From the NCBI RefSeq assembly GCF_009909195.1, contig NZ_JAAAMU010000007.1, positions 186,001 through 250,000 on the forward strand: a DNA stretch of 64,000 nt. The letters are read 5' to 3'. The stretch is from Paenibacillus sacheonensis. Lineage in GTDB: Bacteria > Bacillota > Bacilli > Paenibacillales > Paenibacillaceae. Shown here piece after piece: positions 41,635 through 52,245 of the stretch. The notes below the pieces were generated by a model. The model was not told the DNA's origin and ran no database searches. It saw nothing but the letters and a program-made list of their open reading frames with translations. The stretch's first letter is position 1. Each line of letters opens with the position of its first letter. The position numbers and the translations under genes were made by a program.

Positions 41635-41819
41635 TGCCTGCGCGGTACGTTCAATGCGCTCAGTCGCGTATCCGAACAGCCGCTGCCGGTCGTGAATGAC
41701 GCTGCCGCATTCAAGGAACAATGGATACTGGAATCCGGAATAATCCGCGGGCAGGCAAGCAGCGCGATCGGGTTCCCAGCAGAAAGCCTGCACGGACAAC
41801 CCACAGGAAGGAGTAACGA

Positions 41820-42449
41820 ATGTTCTCCTCGACAAGGACTTACATCGTCCCGGTTACGATGCTTTTGGTTTTCATCGGATTTACCGTCTGGTCCGTCATT
41901 CGGCCGCGCGATTACGCGATCTGGTTCGCCGAAGTCACGCCCGCGCTCGTCACCGTGATCATTCTATGCGCAACCTTTCGTACGTTCAGGTTCACTGATT
42001 TGTTCTACGGGCTGCTCGCGGCGAGTTTGATTCTCGTCTTGATCGGCGGCCATTACACCTATGAGAGCGTACCTGCCTTTAACGAATTGAAGCGATGGTT
42101 TCATTGGAAGAGAAACCATTTCGATCGTCTGGGTCATGGATTTCAGGGCATCATCCCGGCATTTGCCGCCAGGGAATTGCTGCTTCGACTGCATCTGATG
42201 AAGCCGGGGAAATGGCCGATTGCCATCGCGATTGCCTGCACGCTTGCCGTGAGCAGCTTGTATGAAATTGCCGAATTCGCAGCCTACGAATGCGTCGGAG
42301 GAAATGCAGACGAATTTTTGGGCATGCAGGGCGATCGATGGGATGCGCAGTGGGACATGATTTCCGCGTTAAGCGGCGCGATTATCGGCCTTGTATGCGT
42401 CGGTCGCCTGCATGCCAGGAAGATTCATGAGCGAATGTCATCGGAATAA
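41820..42449 (+). CDS. DUF2238 (YjdF-type) membrane protein
   Basis: The 209-residue polytopic protein has five to six helices. HFDRLGHGFQGIIPAFAARELLLR and YEIAEFAAYECVG with DAQWDMISALSGAIIG are characteristic of the DUF2238/YjdF family. Conserved His, Asp and Glu at the membrane edge suggest metal binding, but function is unknown. GGAAGGAG precedes the ATG at 6 bases. A terminator follows (42453-42478). Confidence 0.85.
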   Translation: MFSSTRTYIVPVTMLLVFIGFTVWSVIRPRDYAIWFAEVTPALVTVIILCATFRTFRFTDLFYGLLAASLILVLIGGHYTYESVPAFNELKRWFHWKRNHFDRLGHGFQGIIPAFAARELLLRLHLMKPGKWPIAIAIACTLAVSSLYEIAEFAAYECVGGNADEFLGMQGDRWDAQWDMISALSGAIIGLVCVGRLHARKIHERMSSE

Positions 42450-42452
42450 CGC

Positions 42453-42478
42453 AAAAAGCCGCATGAATGCGGCTTTTC
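42453..42478. terminator. Bidirectional terminator
   Basis: AGCCGCAT and ATGCGGCT flank a 2-nt loop, with five A on the left and T-run on the right. It separates the DUF2238 gene and the convergent glucan synthase gene. Confidence 0.88.
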
Positions 42479-42520
42479 GTGTTTAATGCTGCGATTTGAG
42501 CGTCTGCATATCTTCCCCTT

Positions 42521-45500
42521 CTAAAGCGTCAGCTCGATCACATGCTCCTTCTGGTCGTCCTCCATCGCGATAAACGGACTGTCGTCCATCCAGTGCGCGC
42601 TTATCTCCGCTTCCTCTCCGTCGATCCGCAAAGCCGTACACCCGCCCGACCGGCGCGATGGATTGTAGACGTTGATCCGGTACGCCGTTCGCCCGTACGT
42701 GTACGTGACGCTGAATTCCGGCCATTCGGCTGGAATGCAGGGATTGATCAACAGCCTGTTCCCTCTCCGCTTCAAGCCTAATATCCACTCGATGCCCGCT
42801 TGGTACATCCAACCTGCCGCGCCGGTATACCACGTCCAGCCCGCGTGGCCGCGATGCGGCGGTTCCGTGTAGACGTCGGCCGTCATGGCGTACGGCTCCC
42901 CTACGTAGGTGCGGGCTTCGAACGCCGACTTCGTATGCGTGATCGGGTTGAACATATGGAACAGCTCGAACGCCTTGTTCCCGTCCCCGAGCATGCTCCA
43001 GGCTACGATGCTCCAGATGACGCCGTGCGTATATTGGCCTCCGTTCTCCCGTATGCCGGGCGGATAGGCTTGAATATAGCCAGGGCTTGGCTTGGTTTTG
43101 TCGAAGGGCGGCGTCAAGATGTGCGCGACGGCGAGATGGCGGTCGACCAGCTCGCGGTCGAAGGAGCGCATCGCCTGCTGCGCGCGCTCCGGCGGCGCCA
43201 TTCCGGAGATGACCGACCAGGATTGGGCGATGGCATCGATTCGGCATTCCGCGTTGCGAACGGATCCGAGCCAATCGCCGGCATCGGTGAACGCGCGGCG
43301 GTACCAATTTCCGTCCCAGGCCGCTTCCTGCATGGCGCTCTCCAGCTCGCGGCGGGCGTTCATATAACGCTCCGAATGATCCCGATCGCCGCGCCTCTCG
43401 CAGATGCCGGCAATGCCGCGCAGGACATCGCCCAGGAACCAGCCCAGCCATACGCTCTCTCCGCGCCCTTCCGGGCCGATGTTGCTCATGCCGTCGTTCC
43501 AGTCTCCGATGCCCATGAGCGGCAGCCCGTGCTCGCCGAACCGCAGCGCGCGATCCAGCGCGCGGAAGCAATGCTCGAGAATCGTGCCGCTCTCCTGCGA
43601 TTGGACGGTCTCCTCGTAGCGTTCGTGCTCGCCTTCCTTCAGCTGCTCGCTCTGCAGGAAAGGCGCGAGTTCAGACAAGATGCTCTCGTCCTCGGTATGT
43701 TCCAGATAACGGACGACGGCATACGGCAGCCAGAGCAGATCGTCCGAGAACCGGGTACGGATGCCGCGATGCGTTTCTTCATGCCACCAATGCTGCACGT
43801 CCCCTTCGAGGTATTGATGCGAAGCATGGCGGATGATCTGCTCCCTCGTCATATCGGGCCGGATGTGCAGCATGGCCAGCGAATCCTGAAGCTGGTCGCG
43901 GAAGCCGAAGGCGCCGCCCGCCTGATAGAAGGCGGTGCGCGCCCACATTCGGCACGACAACGACTGATAGAGCAGCCAGTTGTTCAGCATGATGTCCATC
44001 TCGGCCGAAGGCGTGGCGACCCGGATCGTACCGTTCACGTCTTTCCAGAGCGCGCGCATGTCCCTCAGCGCCTGCTCGCAGGCATCTGCTTCTCCGTATT
44101 TGCCCGCCAGTCGCGCCGCGGACTCTCGGGAATCGCCGCAGCCGAGCAGGATATAAACGACGCCATCCTCGCCGGGCTCTAGAGATACGGAGACCTGCAC
44201 GGCTCCGCAGGCATCGTGCACCGGTCCCGTCTCGCCCGAGAGCCGCGCCCTGCGCATGGCGGCGGGATCTTCGAGGTCGCCATCCCGCCCGATGAACGAC
44301 AACCGGCTTCCCGTCCAGGATTCGCTCGTCCCCGGCGTCCGCGGACGGAGCGCGAGGAACGGCGTCGCGTCGCGGAACGTGTCCTGATACGTGTTCCGCG
44401 CAAGCAGAATACGCCGTTCCGCGTCCCATTCCGTAACGATGCTGGAGGCGTTCCCTTCGCGGTGCACGCCGATTACCCATTCCGCGTAATACGTCACGGA
44501 CAGCTTCCGCGTGTCGTTCGTTCCGTTGGCGAGCCGCAGCCGGATGATCTTGACGGGATCTTCGGGCGGGACGAACGCTGTCATCTCGTGATGCAGGCCA
44601 TGGCTGTCATGCTCGTAGCGTGAATAACCTTGTCCGTGCGCCACCGTATAGACCCCCGTCGATTCCTTCTTCCGGGATGGAACCATGCCCCAGTATTCGC
44701 CGCTAAGTTCATCCCGTACGTAGACGGCTTCGCCAGGCGGATCTAGGGCCGGATCGTTGGACCATGGCGTCAGCTTGCATTCGCGGCTGTTGCGCCACCA
44801 GGTATGGCCGGTGTACAGCTCGGAGGCCAGGAAGCCGAAATTCGCGTTCGCGACCACGTTAATCCAAGGCGCGGGCGGCTGCTGACCGCCCTGCAGCACG
44901 ATCCGGTACTCCCCGCCGTCAGGCGAGAAGCCCCCGTATCCGTTGAAGAACAGTCCGCCGCTCTCGTCGCGCGCCGGCTGCTCGGAATAACGATTGGGCG
45001 GCGCAATGGGCGCCAATTCGGCCGCTTGCCCGGCATGAGCGGGCTCGCGAGGCAGCAGTTGGGCTCTCAGGCTCGGTCCGTCCGCATGCAGCAGCAGCCG
45101 TGCCGCGGCGAACAGCAGATGCTTGTCCTCGTCCGGCTGCGCGGATGCCGCGACGATATGCACGCCGGCGCCGCTGCCTTGAGTTTGCACGTATTGCCCG
45201 ATCATCCGCTGCAGCTCGTCCCGGAGCTCCTGCTGATAGCCGCCGGACGACTCGTTCCAGATCACGAGATCGAAGAACAGCCCTTTCCGGCGCAAATATT
45301 CATAGCCGACCAGCAGCTTGTTCATGAACGGCAGACTCGACGTATCTTCGATGCGCGCGAGGGCGATCGGCCTGTCGCCCGAGACGCCGTGCGCCCACAG
45401 TCCCGGCTGGCCTTTCGCGTTCGCTGCTATGCTGGCCTCCTGCTCGGGCCGAAGCGGCGATGCGAACAGAATGCGTCCTGCCAGCAGCTGATAGGCGGCC

Positions 45501-48500
45501 GCGTCGGCGTCGGCAATGCGCAGATGCTGCAAATCGATCTGGCTTCGCGTCCATGCCAGCTGGAAGGACCGCTCCGCCTGTCCGGCCGTCGATAGCTGAG
45601 CCGCGATCTCCAGCGCCTGCTCTTTGCTGTCGGCGGCGCCGGTAACGGCCGTCAGGCTGACCTGCTTGCCGGGCTCCACGTGGACACGTCTGCGCATGAT
45701 AAAGGCCGGGTCGGCGACGGAGCCGACCGCGCCGCCAAGCCGGGCGTCCAATCCGCGCGGCTTCGCGAGCGTATTTCCTCTGCCGATGAAGGCCGCGCGG
45801 TCGGTCTCGAACTCCACTCCGTCCCGAGCGCCGTCGCCGTCTCCGAATGCGTGGAACGCCCACAGGGAAGGCTCGCCTTCATTGCGAGGGCGCTTGCGCG
45901 CGAGCAGGCACTGCGACTCCGAATCGAACTCCGTCTGTACGAACAGCTTGGTAAAGGCCGGATGGGCCTTGTCCGCGTCATGCGCCGCCATGGCAAGTTC
46001 CATGTACGTCGTCACTTCGACGATGCGCGCCTCCTGCGTCGTATTGGTCAAGGTCAACCGGCGGATCTCCGCGTTATGCTCGGCCGATACCGTCACCTCC
46101 AGCTTCGTCAGCAGCCCGTCGTCCGCGCGCTGGAACGTCGTCCGCTCCTGCAGGAACTGCACGCTCTGTCGGTCCGCATCCTTGCGGCAGGGCTGATAGG
46201 ACGGGGACCAGCAGGCATTCTTCGCCACGTCCCGAATGTACATGAAGCTGCCCCAAGGGTCCGTGACCGGATCCTCCCTCCAGCGCGTCAAGTCAAGGCC
46301 GTTGTACCGGATGAAGCCGCTGCCTGTTTCCGTCAAGACCGTCGTCAGCGAGCCGTTGCCGTGCACGTTCGCTTCGGGCATGGGCGCGGGCACGGTCTCG
46401 AATTCGCGCAGCGGCGCGTTATGCGCCGGCTTCGGATCGCCGGCCCTTCTCGTCCGTCCCGGCAGCTCGCGGTTCAGGATCGCCGACTTCGGCGGAATCC
46501 GCTCGATCAACAGCAGCTCGGCAGCCCGGATGCGTTTATCCGCGTGGAAATAATCGATCATGCACGACGGCACCAGCATGTTCGCCAGCGTAAGCAGGCT
46601 CATGCCTTGGTGATGCGCCATGAAGCTTCGGATGACTTTGCAGGATTCGTCCTGCGGCATGCGGCCGGCGGAAAAGTCGATCGCCTCGTAGTACCCGTAT
46701 TGTCCGCGCGCGCCGATCTGATCCAGCCGAGCTAGATTGTCCAAGCCTTCTCGCAGCGCGAACGGGAGCGCCATGATCGCGGCGTAGGGCGCCACGACAA
46801 GGTCTTCCTCGAGCCCGCGCTTGAAACCAAGCCCCGGCACGCCGAAGGCGCGGTATTGGTAATTCAGCTGGTAATCGAACGCGTAATAGCCCGATTCGGA
46901 GATGCCGAAGGGTACGCCGCGTTCCTTCGCGTATTCGATCTGGCGCTGCACGACGCCGCGGTATGTGCTGTCCCAGACCGTTCCCGGGTAAGTGCGCATG
47001 ATCAGCCAAGGCATCATGTACTCGAACATCGTGCCGGACCAAGAGATGAGCGCCGTGTGGCTGCCCTGCTTCTTGGACGTGCGGCCGATCGCGAACCAAT
47101 GGGCGACCGAGATTTGACCGAGCGCGATGGCGACGAAGCTGGTTTGCCTCGCCTCCGACGCCAGCAAATCGTACAGAATCGTATCCCTTCGGCCCGAATC
47201 TGCATGGTAGCCGAGCACGAACAGCTTGGCCTTGTCGTCATATAGCTGCCGGAAGTCCGTGGAGACGATCAGCCGTTCCAAGCGTTCGACGAGCTCATAG
47301 CCGCGGCCGAGCCAAGCGTTGATCCCGGATGGCAGGTCCGCCATGTCCTGATGCAGCGCTTCTTGCCGCGTCTCGTAGAGGTCCTCCGGACGGATCTGAT
47401 CCAGCTCGACGGCAAACTCCGTGCCGGCAGCGGCTGCATAACCCGGAGTCCGCCGCGCGCCTTTGACCCAGCCGTCCTCTTGGAGCCAGCGAAGCAGTCC
47501 TTGCTTGACGGTCATCAGGCTGGCCACGAAATTTCCGGAGTCCACCGTCGAGACATAAGCCGGATGGAGCAGTCCAAGCGTCGTGGTATCGTACCAGTTG
47601 TACAAATGCCCATTCCACTTTTCCATCCGCTCGATGACGCCTACCGTACGCTCCAATCGTTCCACGAGCACCGGCGTCGTGATGAAATCCAGCTCTCTCG
47701 CGGCTACGGCTGCCGTAAGCAGGAACCCTATATTGGTCGGCGACGTCCGGTGAGCGACGCCGTTCGACGGTTCGATCTGTACATTGTCCGGCGGCAGGAA
47801 ATGATCCTCTTTCCCGGCAAAGTCCTCGTAGAACTGCCAAATCTCCTTCGCCAGCCCGCGCAGCTGCTCCGCATCCGCGGCTTCGAGCGGCCGGTCCGCT
47901 TCGAATACGGGCTGATCCAACCAGCGCACCGCAAGCGGAGCGAGCGCCCAGAAGAGGCAGAGAGCGAGACCGAACCACAGGAGTCCGGCAATCGGCTGCA
48001 AGACGGCCGCAGCCGCGAACAACACGATCAAGGCATAGCCGCCGCCGGCACCTAGAATCGTGCTGCGACGAGCCATGCTTTGGCTTCGTTCGGTCTGCGA
48101 GAAGCTCGTCCATTCCAGCATCCGGCGTTTGCTGAACGCCACTCTATATACCGTCTTGACGATGGCGTTCAGCAGCACGGCCGCCTGGAACGGCAGCGTC
48201 CAGAATCCGATAACGGCCAGCACGAACGTCGATATCAGGCGCTTCGGCTGCGCGTCCGCGGGATTCATGCCGACCAGCTGCCTGATCAAGGGCAGCAGCA
48301 GCGTAGCGAACAGAAGCGTCAGCCAGCGCGCCGGATAACCGGGCAGTACGGTGACGGCCAGCGCGAACAGCACGAACAGCGCGATCGGCAGCAGGCTTCT
48401 CCGCAGATTGTCGACGATCTGCCAGCGGGTGAGCAGCGACAGGTCGATCGGTTGCAGCACGCCCCGCCGGTCGCAAAGCTTGGCGCGGAGCCAGCACAGC

Positions 48501-50821
48501 AGCTGCCAGTCCCCGCGCACCCAGCGGTGCATCCGTTTCTGAAAGGAGAGAAACGTGGACGGATGCTCTTCGATCAGCTCGATGTCGGACACGAGCGCCG
48601 CGCGCATAAATCCGCCTTCGAGCAAATCATGGCTAAGCACCGTGTTGTCCGGGATTCGCTCTCCGAGCAGCTGGGCGAATACGTTCACGTCGAAAATCCC
48701 TTTGCCCGTAAAGATGCCCGCGCCGAGCGCGTCCTGATACGGATCGGAGACCGTGAACGCGTAAGGGTCGATGCCCGGATCGGACCAGAAATAAGCCAGC
48801 CGGGAACGCATGGCGGATTCATGGCTGGTGCCGATGCGGGGCTGCAGGACGCCGTAGCCTTCCACGACCCTCGTCCCCTCCTTGTTCAAGCGCGGCCGGT
48901 TGTACGGCAGATGCAGCGTGCCGATCAGCCGCTGGGCGCTTCCGAGCGGCAGCTGGGTATCGGCGTCCAGCGTGATCAGATACTTGATTCCGGGCAGCAC
49001 CTCCCGATCGCCGTGCATCACCTCGTAGCTGGTGTCTCCGCTGCCGCGAAGCAGCTCCACGAACTCGACCAGCTTGCCCCGCTTGCGCTCCCAGCCCATG
49101 AAGGCGCCTTCGCCGGGATTCCACTGCCTGGTCCGTTGGTAGTAATGGAAGGTCGTGCCGCTTTCTCCCCCGTACATGCGGTTCAAGCGGTCGATGCGCG
49201 CTTTGCCCGCGGCGATAAGCAGCTCGTCCGAGGGGAGGCGTTCTTCCTTCGCGTCCGTGAAATCGCCCAGGAGCGCGTAATGGATATTCGGGTCCCGATT
49301 GCCCAAATAGTGAATCTCGAGCCGGTCGGCAAGCTCCTCCACTTCTTGGACCGTCGACCATATGGCCGGTATGACGACCATCGTCGCGGCGCCTTGCTCG
49401 ATGCCGCTCGAATAGTCATAGCGCAGCAGCGGCTTGGTCCGGCAGATGCGGTCGATGCCGAAATGCAGGAACGTCATGACCCACTCGCTTACGGGAAACA
49501 GCAGCGCGAGCAGAACGGCCGCCATGCCGGCGGAGGAAATCACGTTCCAATCGACGACCCAAGCCGCCAATGCGATCAACAGCAGCGCGAACAGTCCCGT
49601 CAGCGAGATGAAATAATTCATCGGCGCGCGTCCGGCCAGACGTTCGGCCGGCATATTGCGCGGCTGGCTGCACAGCTTCAACGCCTGAACCAAGCGGGTT
49701 ACGCCTGCAGGCTCGAAGACGTAATACGCCGCAAAGGCTTGCCGCGGAAGCTCTGCTGGCGGATGAGCTTCTCCCGTATCCCTGCTGTCGGTCGTTCCCG
49801 CATGCAGAGTGCCGGTTTCGGAAGCTTGAAGGGCCAGCGCGAGCGATTGCGACGCAACGAGGCTTTCCGGCACGCGCATCCGCCTGGCCAGCGTCTCGAC
49901 CCGGTTTAGGATCTCGTGCCTGCTGGCCTCGTCCAACCTGGCGTAGATGCCCGTCGCATCCTCGCGCATGGTGCGATCGAGCATGCTGATTTCCTTGAAC
50001 AGCTCCGCCCAATCCCTCCGCTCGTTGCTGCGCAGGCTCGTAATCAGATTGCCTGCCTTCATCTGGTAAGCGGCTTGAAGTTTGGCCTCGTACGTCACGA
50101 TGCGGTCGAGATCCTCGGAGCCGTTCTCGTACTTGCAGGCGAGCCATTCGCGTACGACGGCTGAATCGCCCGTCCATTCCCGCAGATGGCTGATGAGATG
50201 CGCGGCCCAAGGACCGGACAACGGCTCGCTCTGCCCGGCTTCATCGAGCGCCGCGCCGATGGCATCGGTGCTCATCTTGGCGGGATCGATCCGCTTCAGC
50301 AGCCGTTGTACCTGGCTGCATACTTCCCGTCTATCCCGCACCAATACCATGGCTTCGGCGATCTTCCCGATCAGCGACACCTTGAGCATGATCGGAATCG
50401 ACCGCGTTTCCGCCAGCGTCAGGACGGATATTTCCTGATAAGCGCTCAGGAACGTCCGCAGCGTTCCTTCGTCCAGAATGCCGTCTACCAGATCGAGAAA
50501 GGCTAGACAGAGCGCGTGAACGCGCAATCGTCCTTCCCCGCGCAAACGCGGCAGATGGACAAGCGCGGCCTTGCCGAGATGGAGCTTGACGTCCAGCGCC
50601 TGCTCTTCGATGAATTCGGCGTTGTCGAGCAGCCATTCCTCGGCCTGCTGTCCGCAGGCGACCGAGTCGTCCTGCAAGTCGGCGACGAAAGCCCGAATGC
50701 CCGCGATGTCCGCGTCGAACTGCTTCTTTATATAGCCGGGATGGCCGGCCGTTACCTTGATATGCTGCTGCAGCGCCAGCTCGTGCGCGCGCTGGCTGAG
50801 TTGTTCGTTAGTGGTTGACAT
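42521..50821 (-). CDS. Cyclic beta-1,2-glucan synthase-type enzyme (GT84 + cyclisation domain + GH94)
   Basis: This 2766-residue protein has the whole cyclic beta-1,2-glucan synthase (NdvB/Cgs, about 2830 residues) layout. After an N-terminal helical region (1-390) come membrane helices (about 403-450). The GT84 domain (about 480-790) has TLDADTQLP (Asp619/Asp621), TGKGIFDV, LSHDLLEG (731) and RWVRGDWQ (766-773). Further membrane helices lie at 805-965. A glycoamylase-like/GH189-type domain (about 1010-1500) has PTNIGFLLTA and DSTYRGVVQRQ. The GH94 phosphorylase-like C-terminus has GIGDWNDGMSN near 2440 and QYTHGVIWSI. Polymerisation, cyclisation and chain-length control would be combined in one inner-membrane protein. 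CCGGAGG precedes the ATG. No exporter (ndvA-like) gene is adjacent. Confidence 0.9.
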   Translation of the reverse strand: MSTTNEQLSQRAHELALQQHIKVTAGHPGYIKKQFDADIAGIRAFVADLQDDSVACGQQAEEWLLDNAEFIEEQALDVKLHLGKAALVHLPRLRGEGRLRVHALCLAFLDLVDGILDEGTLRTFLSAYQEISVLTLAETRSIPIMLKVSLIGKIAEAMVLVRDRREVCSQVQRLLKRIDPAKMSTDAIGAALDEAGQSEPLSGPWAAHLISHLREWTGDSAVVREWLACKYENGSEDLDRIVTYEAKLQAAYQMKAGNLITSLRSNERRDWAELFKEISMLDRTMREDATGIYARLDEASRHEILNRVETLARRMRVPESLVASQSLALALQASETGTLHAGTTDSRDTGEAHPPAELPRQAFAAYYVFEPAGVTRLVQALKLCSQPRNMPAERLAGRAPMNYFISLTGLFALLLIALAAWVVDWNVISSAGMAAVLLALLFPVSEWVMTFLHFGIDRICRTKPLLRYDYSSGIEQGAATMVVIPAIWSTVQEVEELADRLEIHYLGNRDPNIHYALLGDFTDAKEERLPSDELLIAAGKARIDRLNRMYGGESGTTFHYYQRTRQWNPGEGAFMGWERKRGKLVEFVELLRGSGDTSYEVMHGDREVLPGIKYLITLDADTQLPLGSAQRLIGTLHLPYNRPRLNKEGTRVVEGYGVLQPRIGTSHESAMRSRLAYFWSDPGIDPYAFTVSDPYQDALGAGIFTGKGIFDVNVFAQLLGERIPDNTVLSHDLLEGGFMRAALVSDIELIEEHPSTFLSFQKRMHRWVRGDWQLLCWLRAKLCDRRGVLQPIDLSLLTRWQIVDNLRRSLLPIALFVLFALAVTVLPGYPARWLTLLFATLLLPLIRQLVGMNPADAQPKRLISTFVLAVIGFWTLPFQAAVLLNAIVKTVYRVAFSKRRMLEWTSFSQTERSQSMARRSTILGAGGGYALIVLFAAAAVLQPIAGLLWFGLALCLFWALAPLAVRWLDQPVFEADRPLEAADAEQLRGLAKEIWQFYEDFAGKEDHFLPPDNVQIEPSNGVAHRTSPTNIGFLLTAAVAARELDFITTPVLVERLERTVGVIERMEKWNGHLYNWYDTTTLGLLHPAYVSTVDSGNFVASLMTVKQGLLRWLQEDGWVKGARRTPGYAAAAGTEFAVELDQIRPEDLYETRQEALHQDMADLPSGINAWLGRGYELVERLERLIVSTDFRQLYDDKAKLFVLGYHADSGRRDTILYDLLASEARQTSFVAIALGQISVAHWFAIGRTSKKQGSHTALISWSGTMFEYMMPWLIMRTYPGTVWDSTYRGVVQRQIEYAKERGVPFGISESGYYAFDYQLNYQYRAFGVPGLGFKRGLEEDLVVAPYAAIMALPFALREGLDNLARLDQIGARGQYGYYEAIDFSAGRMPQDESCKVIRSFMAHHQGMSLLTLANMLVPSCMIDYFHADKRIRAAELLLIERIPPKSAILNRELPGRTRRAGDPKPAHNAPLREFETVPAPMPEANVHGNGSLTTVLTETGSGFIRYNGLDLTRWREDPVTDPWGSFMYIRDVAKNACWSPSYQPCRKDADRQSVQFLQERTTFQRADDGLLTKLEVTVSAEHNAEIRRLTLTNTTQEARIVEVTTYMELAMAAHDADKAHPAFTKLFVQTEFDSESQCLLARKRPRNEGEPSLWAFHAFGDGDGARDGVEFETDRAAFIGRGNTLAKPRGLDARLGGAVGSVADPAFIMRRRVHVEPGKQVSLTAVTGAADSKEQALEIAAQLSTAGQAERSFQLAWTRSQIDLQHLRIADADAAAYQLLAGRILFASPLRPEQEASIAANAKGQPGLWAHGVSGDRPIALARIEDTSSLPFMNKLLVGYEYLRRKGLFFDLVIWNESSGGYQQELRDELQRMIGQYVQTQGSGAGVHIVAASAQPDEDKHLLFAAARLLLHADGPSLRAQLLPREPAHAGQAAELAPIAPPNRYSEQPARDESGGLFFNGYGGFSPDGGEYRIVLQGGQQPPAPWINVVANANFGFLASELYTGHTWWRNSRECKLTPWSNDPALDPPGEAVYVRDELSGEYWGMVPSRKKESTGVYTVAHGQGYSRYEHDSHGLHHEMTAFVPPEDPVKIIRLRLANGTNDTRKLSVTYYAEWVIGVHREGNASSIVTEWDAERRILLARNTYQDTFRDATPFLALRPRTPGTSESWTGSRLSFIGRDGDLEDPAAMRRARLSGETGPVHDACGAVQVSVSLEPGEDGVVYILLGCGDSRESAARLAGKYGEADACEQALRDMRALWKDVNGTIRVATPSAEMDIMLNNWLLYQSLSCRMWARTAFYQAGGAFGFRDQLQDSLAMLHIRPDMTREQIIRHASHQYLEGDVQHWWHEETHRGIRTRFSDDLLWLPYAVVRYLEHTEDESILSELAPFLQSEQLKEGEHERYEETVQSQESGTILEHCFRALDRALRFGEHGLPLMGIGDWNDGMSNIGPEGRGESVWLGWFLGDVLRGIAGICERRGDRDHSERYMNARRELESAMQEAAWDGNWYRRAFTDAGDWLGSVRNAECRIDAIAQSWSVISGMAPPERAQQAMRSFDRELVDRHLAVAHILTPPFDKTKPSPGYIQAYPPGIRENGGQYTHGVIWSIVAWSMLGDGNKAFELFHMFNPITHTKSAFEARTYVGEPYAMTADVYTEPPHRGHAGWTWYTGAAGWMYQAGIEWILGLKRRGNRLLINPCIPAEWPEFSVTYTYGRTAYRINVYNPSRRSGGCTALRIDGEEAEISAHWMDDSPFIAMEDDQKEHVIELTL

Positions 50822-50974
50822 TATGGTTCCTCCGGAGAAATCGGTCTGGAATCGGCAAATGTGACTATTTCGTCCGGTGTATCTGGAAATCTATGGACCA
50901 CCAAATTATTCCCATCCTGGAGGCATTTTATAAAATCGATTGCTGAACTTCCACGAAAAATCGAACAAAACGAC

Positions 50975-51008
50975 AAAAAAACCAGATGCCGATGACGACA
51001 CCTGGTTT
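50975..51008 (-). terminator. Terminator of the GAF-histidine kinase gene
   Basis: On the minus strand AAACCAG pairs with CTGGTTT, followed by further T, between the kinase stop and the glucan synthase leader. Confidence 0.75.
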
Positions 51009-51042
51009 CGGTTGGTTTGTTCCATCGTTCAACGTTACGTTA

Positions 51043-52245
51043 TCATGCCTGCAGGACAAGTCGTTTCAAAGCGACCCTGAAAATAAACAAGCTGCCCTCA
51101 TCGCTGGATTGCTCCAGCCAAATCGTACCTTCCATCAGCTCCGCAAGCCGCTTGCAGATCGTTAAGCCAAGCCCGACGCCGCCGTATTTGCCTGCATGCG
51201 CGTCTTGGTGCACCTGGGAGAACGTTCTGAACAATCGCTTCCGATGCAGGGCGGGAATTCCGACCCCGGTATCTCTCACTTCGAACGCGATGTCGACCAT
51301 ATCGTCACGCGTGGAGATCAATTTGATGCAGACGGCGACTTCTCCGCTTTCGGTGCATTTTATCGCATTCCGGACGAGGTGCGACAGAATGAGATGCAGT
51401 TTCGCGCTGTCCCCGATCAGAATCAATTGGTCGCTTATTTCAAATTGCGCATGCAGCCGTATCCCTTTGTCGGCCGCTTCATCGGCATGCATGTTTATGA
51501 CATGGGCGACGGCTTCTCGAATATCGAAGGGGCTCGTCTCCAACTCGGCGCCGGCTTCGATTTGAACGTAGTGATCGATATGGTCCATGATCGCAAGCAG
51601 GTTATTGCCGCTCTTCTCGATCAAGTCGATATAAACGATTTGTTCCTCGGTTCGTTCGGTCGTATTCAACAGGCTGACCATGCTTAACACGCCATCCATC
51701 GGCGAGCGGACTTCATGATTGAGCATCGTCAATAAATTGGATTTCTCCTCCAGCATCCGAAGATTTATTTCTTCCGCTTCTTTCAACCGTTGAAACGCGA
51801 CTTCGACTTCCAAAAACGACGTAAAGAGCGCCGACAAGGAGAGCAATAGCTGGACGTCCTTCTCCTCGTACCGGTAGTACCCTTGATCGAATGCGCACAA
51901 GGAACCGTACACTTCGCCGTTCGCCTTGAATACCGGAACGCCGAGAAAGGAGCATCCTCCTACGAACTGCGTTGCATCCATATCTCTGGTTAGGGGATGG
52001 GTAAGATTATCCTCGATAATGAGAGGTCCTCTGGCATGCTCGGTCACTAACGCGCAATACGATTCTTCGTTATTAATGACAAGGCCTTCTTCCAAAATGA
52101 CGCCGCTTCGATTGAAGGTTTTGATCACTTTAGTCGATTGGCTGTCCAAATTCGCGATGCAGAACGTATTTGCGGGCATCATCCTGCTTGCGCTTTCCAT
52201 GACTTTGGCAGCCGATTCGTATAGCTTGCTCGAGACGATCGACAA
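51043..52245 (-). CDS. GAF-domain sensor histidine kinase
   Basis: The 400-residue kinase has an N-terminal GAF domain (about 10-150) with FVGGCSFLGVPVFKANGEVYGS. A coiled linker follows, then HisKA with the H box MLNHEVRSPMDGVLS (His177), and HATPase_c with NAIKCTESGEV (N box), DTGVGIPAL and GVGLGLTICKRL. No membrane segments, so it is a cytosolic sensor. No response regulator is adjacent; it is an orphan. Downstream is the glucan synthase gene, but a terminator separates them. Confidence 0.9.
   Translation of the reverse strand: MSIVSSKLYESAAKVMESASRMMPANTFCIANLDSQSTKVIKTFNRSGVILEEGLVINNEESYCALVTEHARGPLIIEDNLTHPLTRDMDATQFVGGCSFLGVPVFKANGEVYGSLCAFDQGYYRYEEKDVQLLLSLSALFTSFLEVEVAFQRLKEAEEINLRMLEEKSNLLTMLNHEVRSPMDGVLSMVSLLNTTERTEEQIVYIDLIEKSGNNLLAIMDHIDHYVQIEAGAELETSPFDIREAVAHVINMHADEAADKGIRLHAQFEISDQLILIGDSAKLHLILSHLVRNAIKCTESGEVAVCIKLISTRDDMVDIAFEVRDTGVGIPALHRKRLFRTFSQVHQDAHAGKYGGVGLGLTICKRLAELMEGTIWLEQSSDEGSLFIFRVALKRLVLQA

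Noticed and set aside
48080-49909. Long antisense frames within the glucan synthase gene (also 42800-44182)
   Set aside because: They lie opposite recognisable GT84 and GH94 motifs and have Arg/Gln-rich compositions typical of shadow frames.
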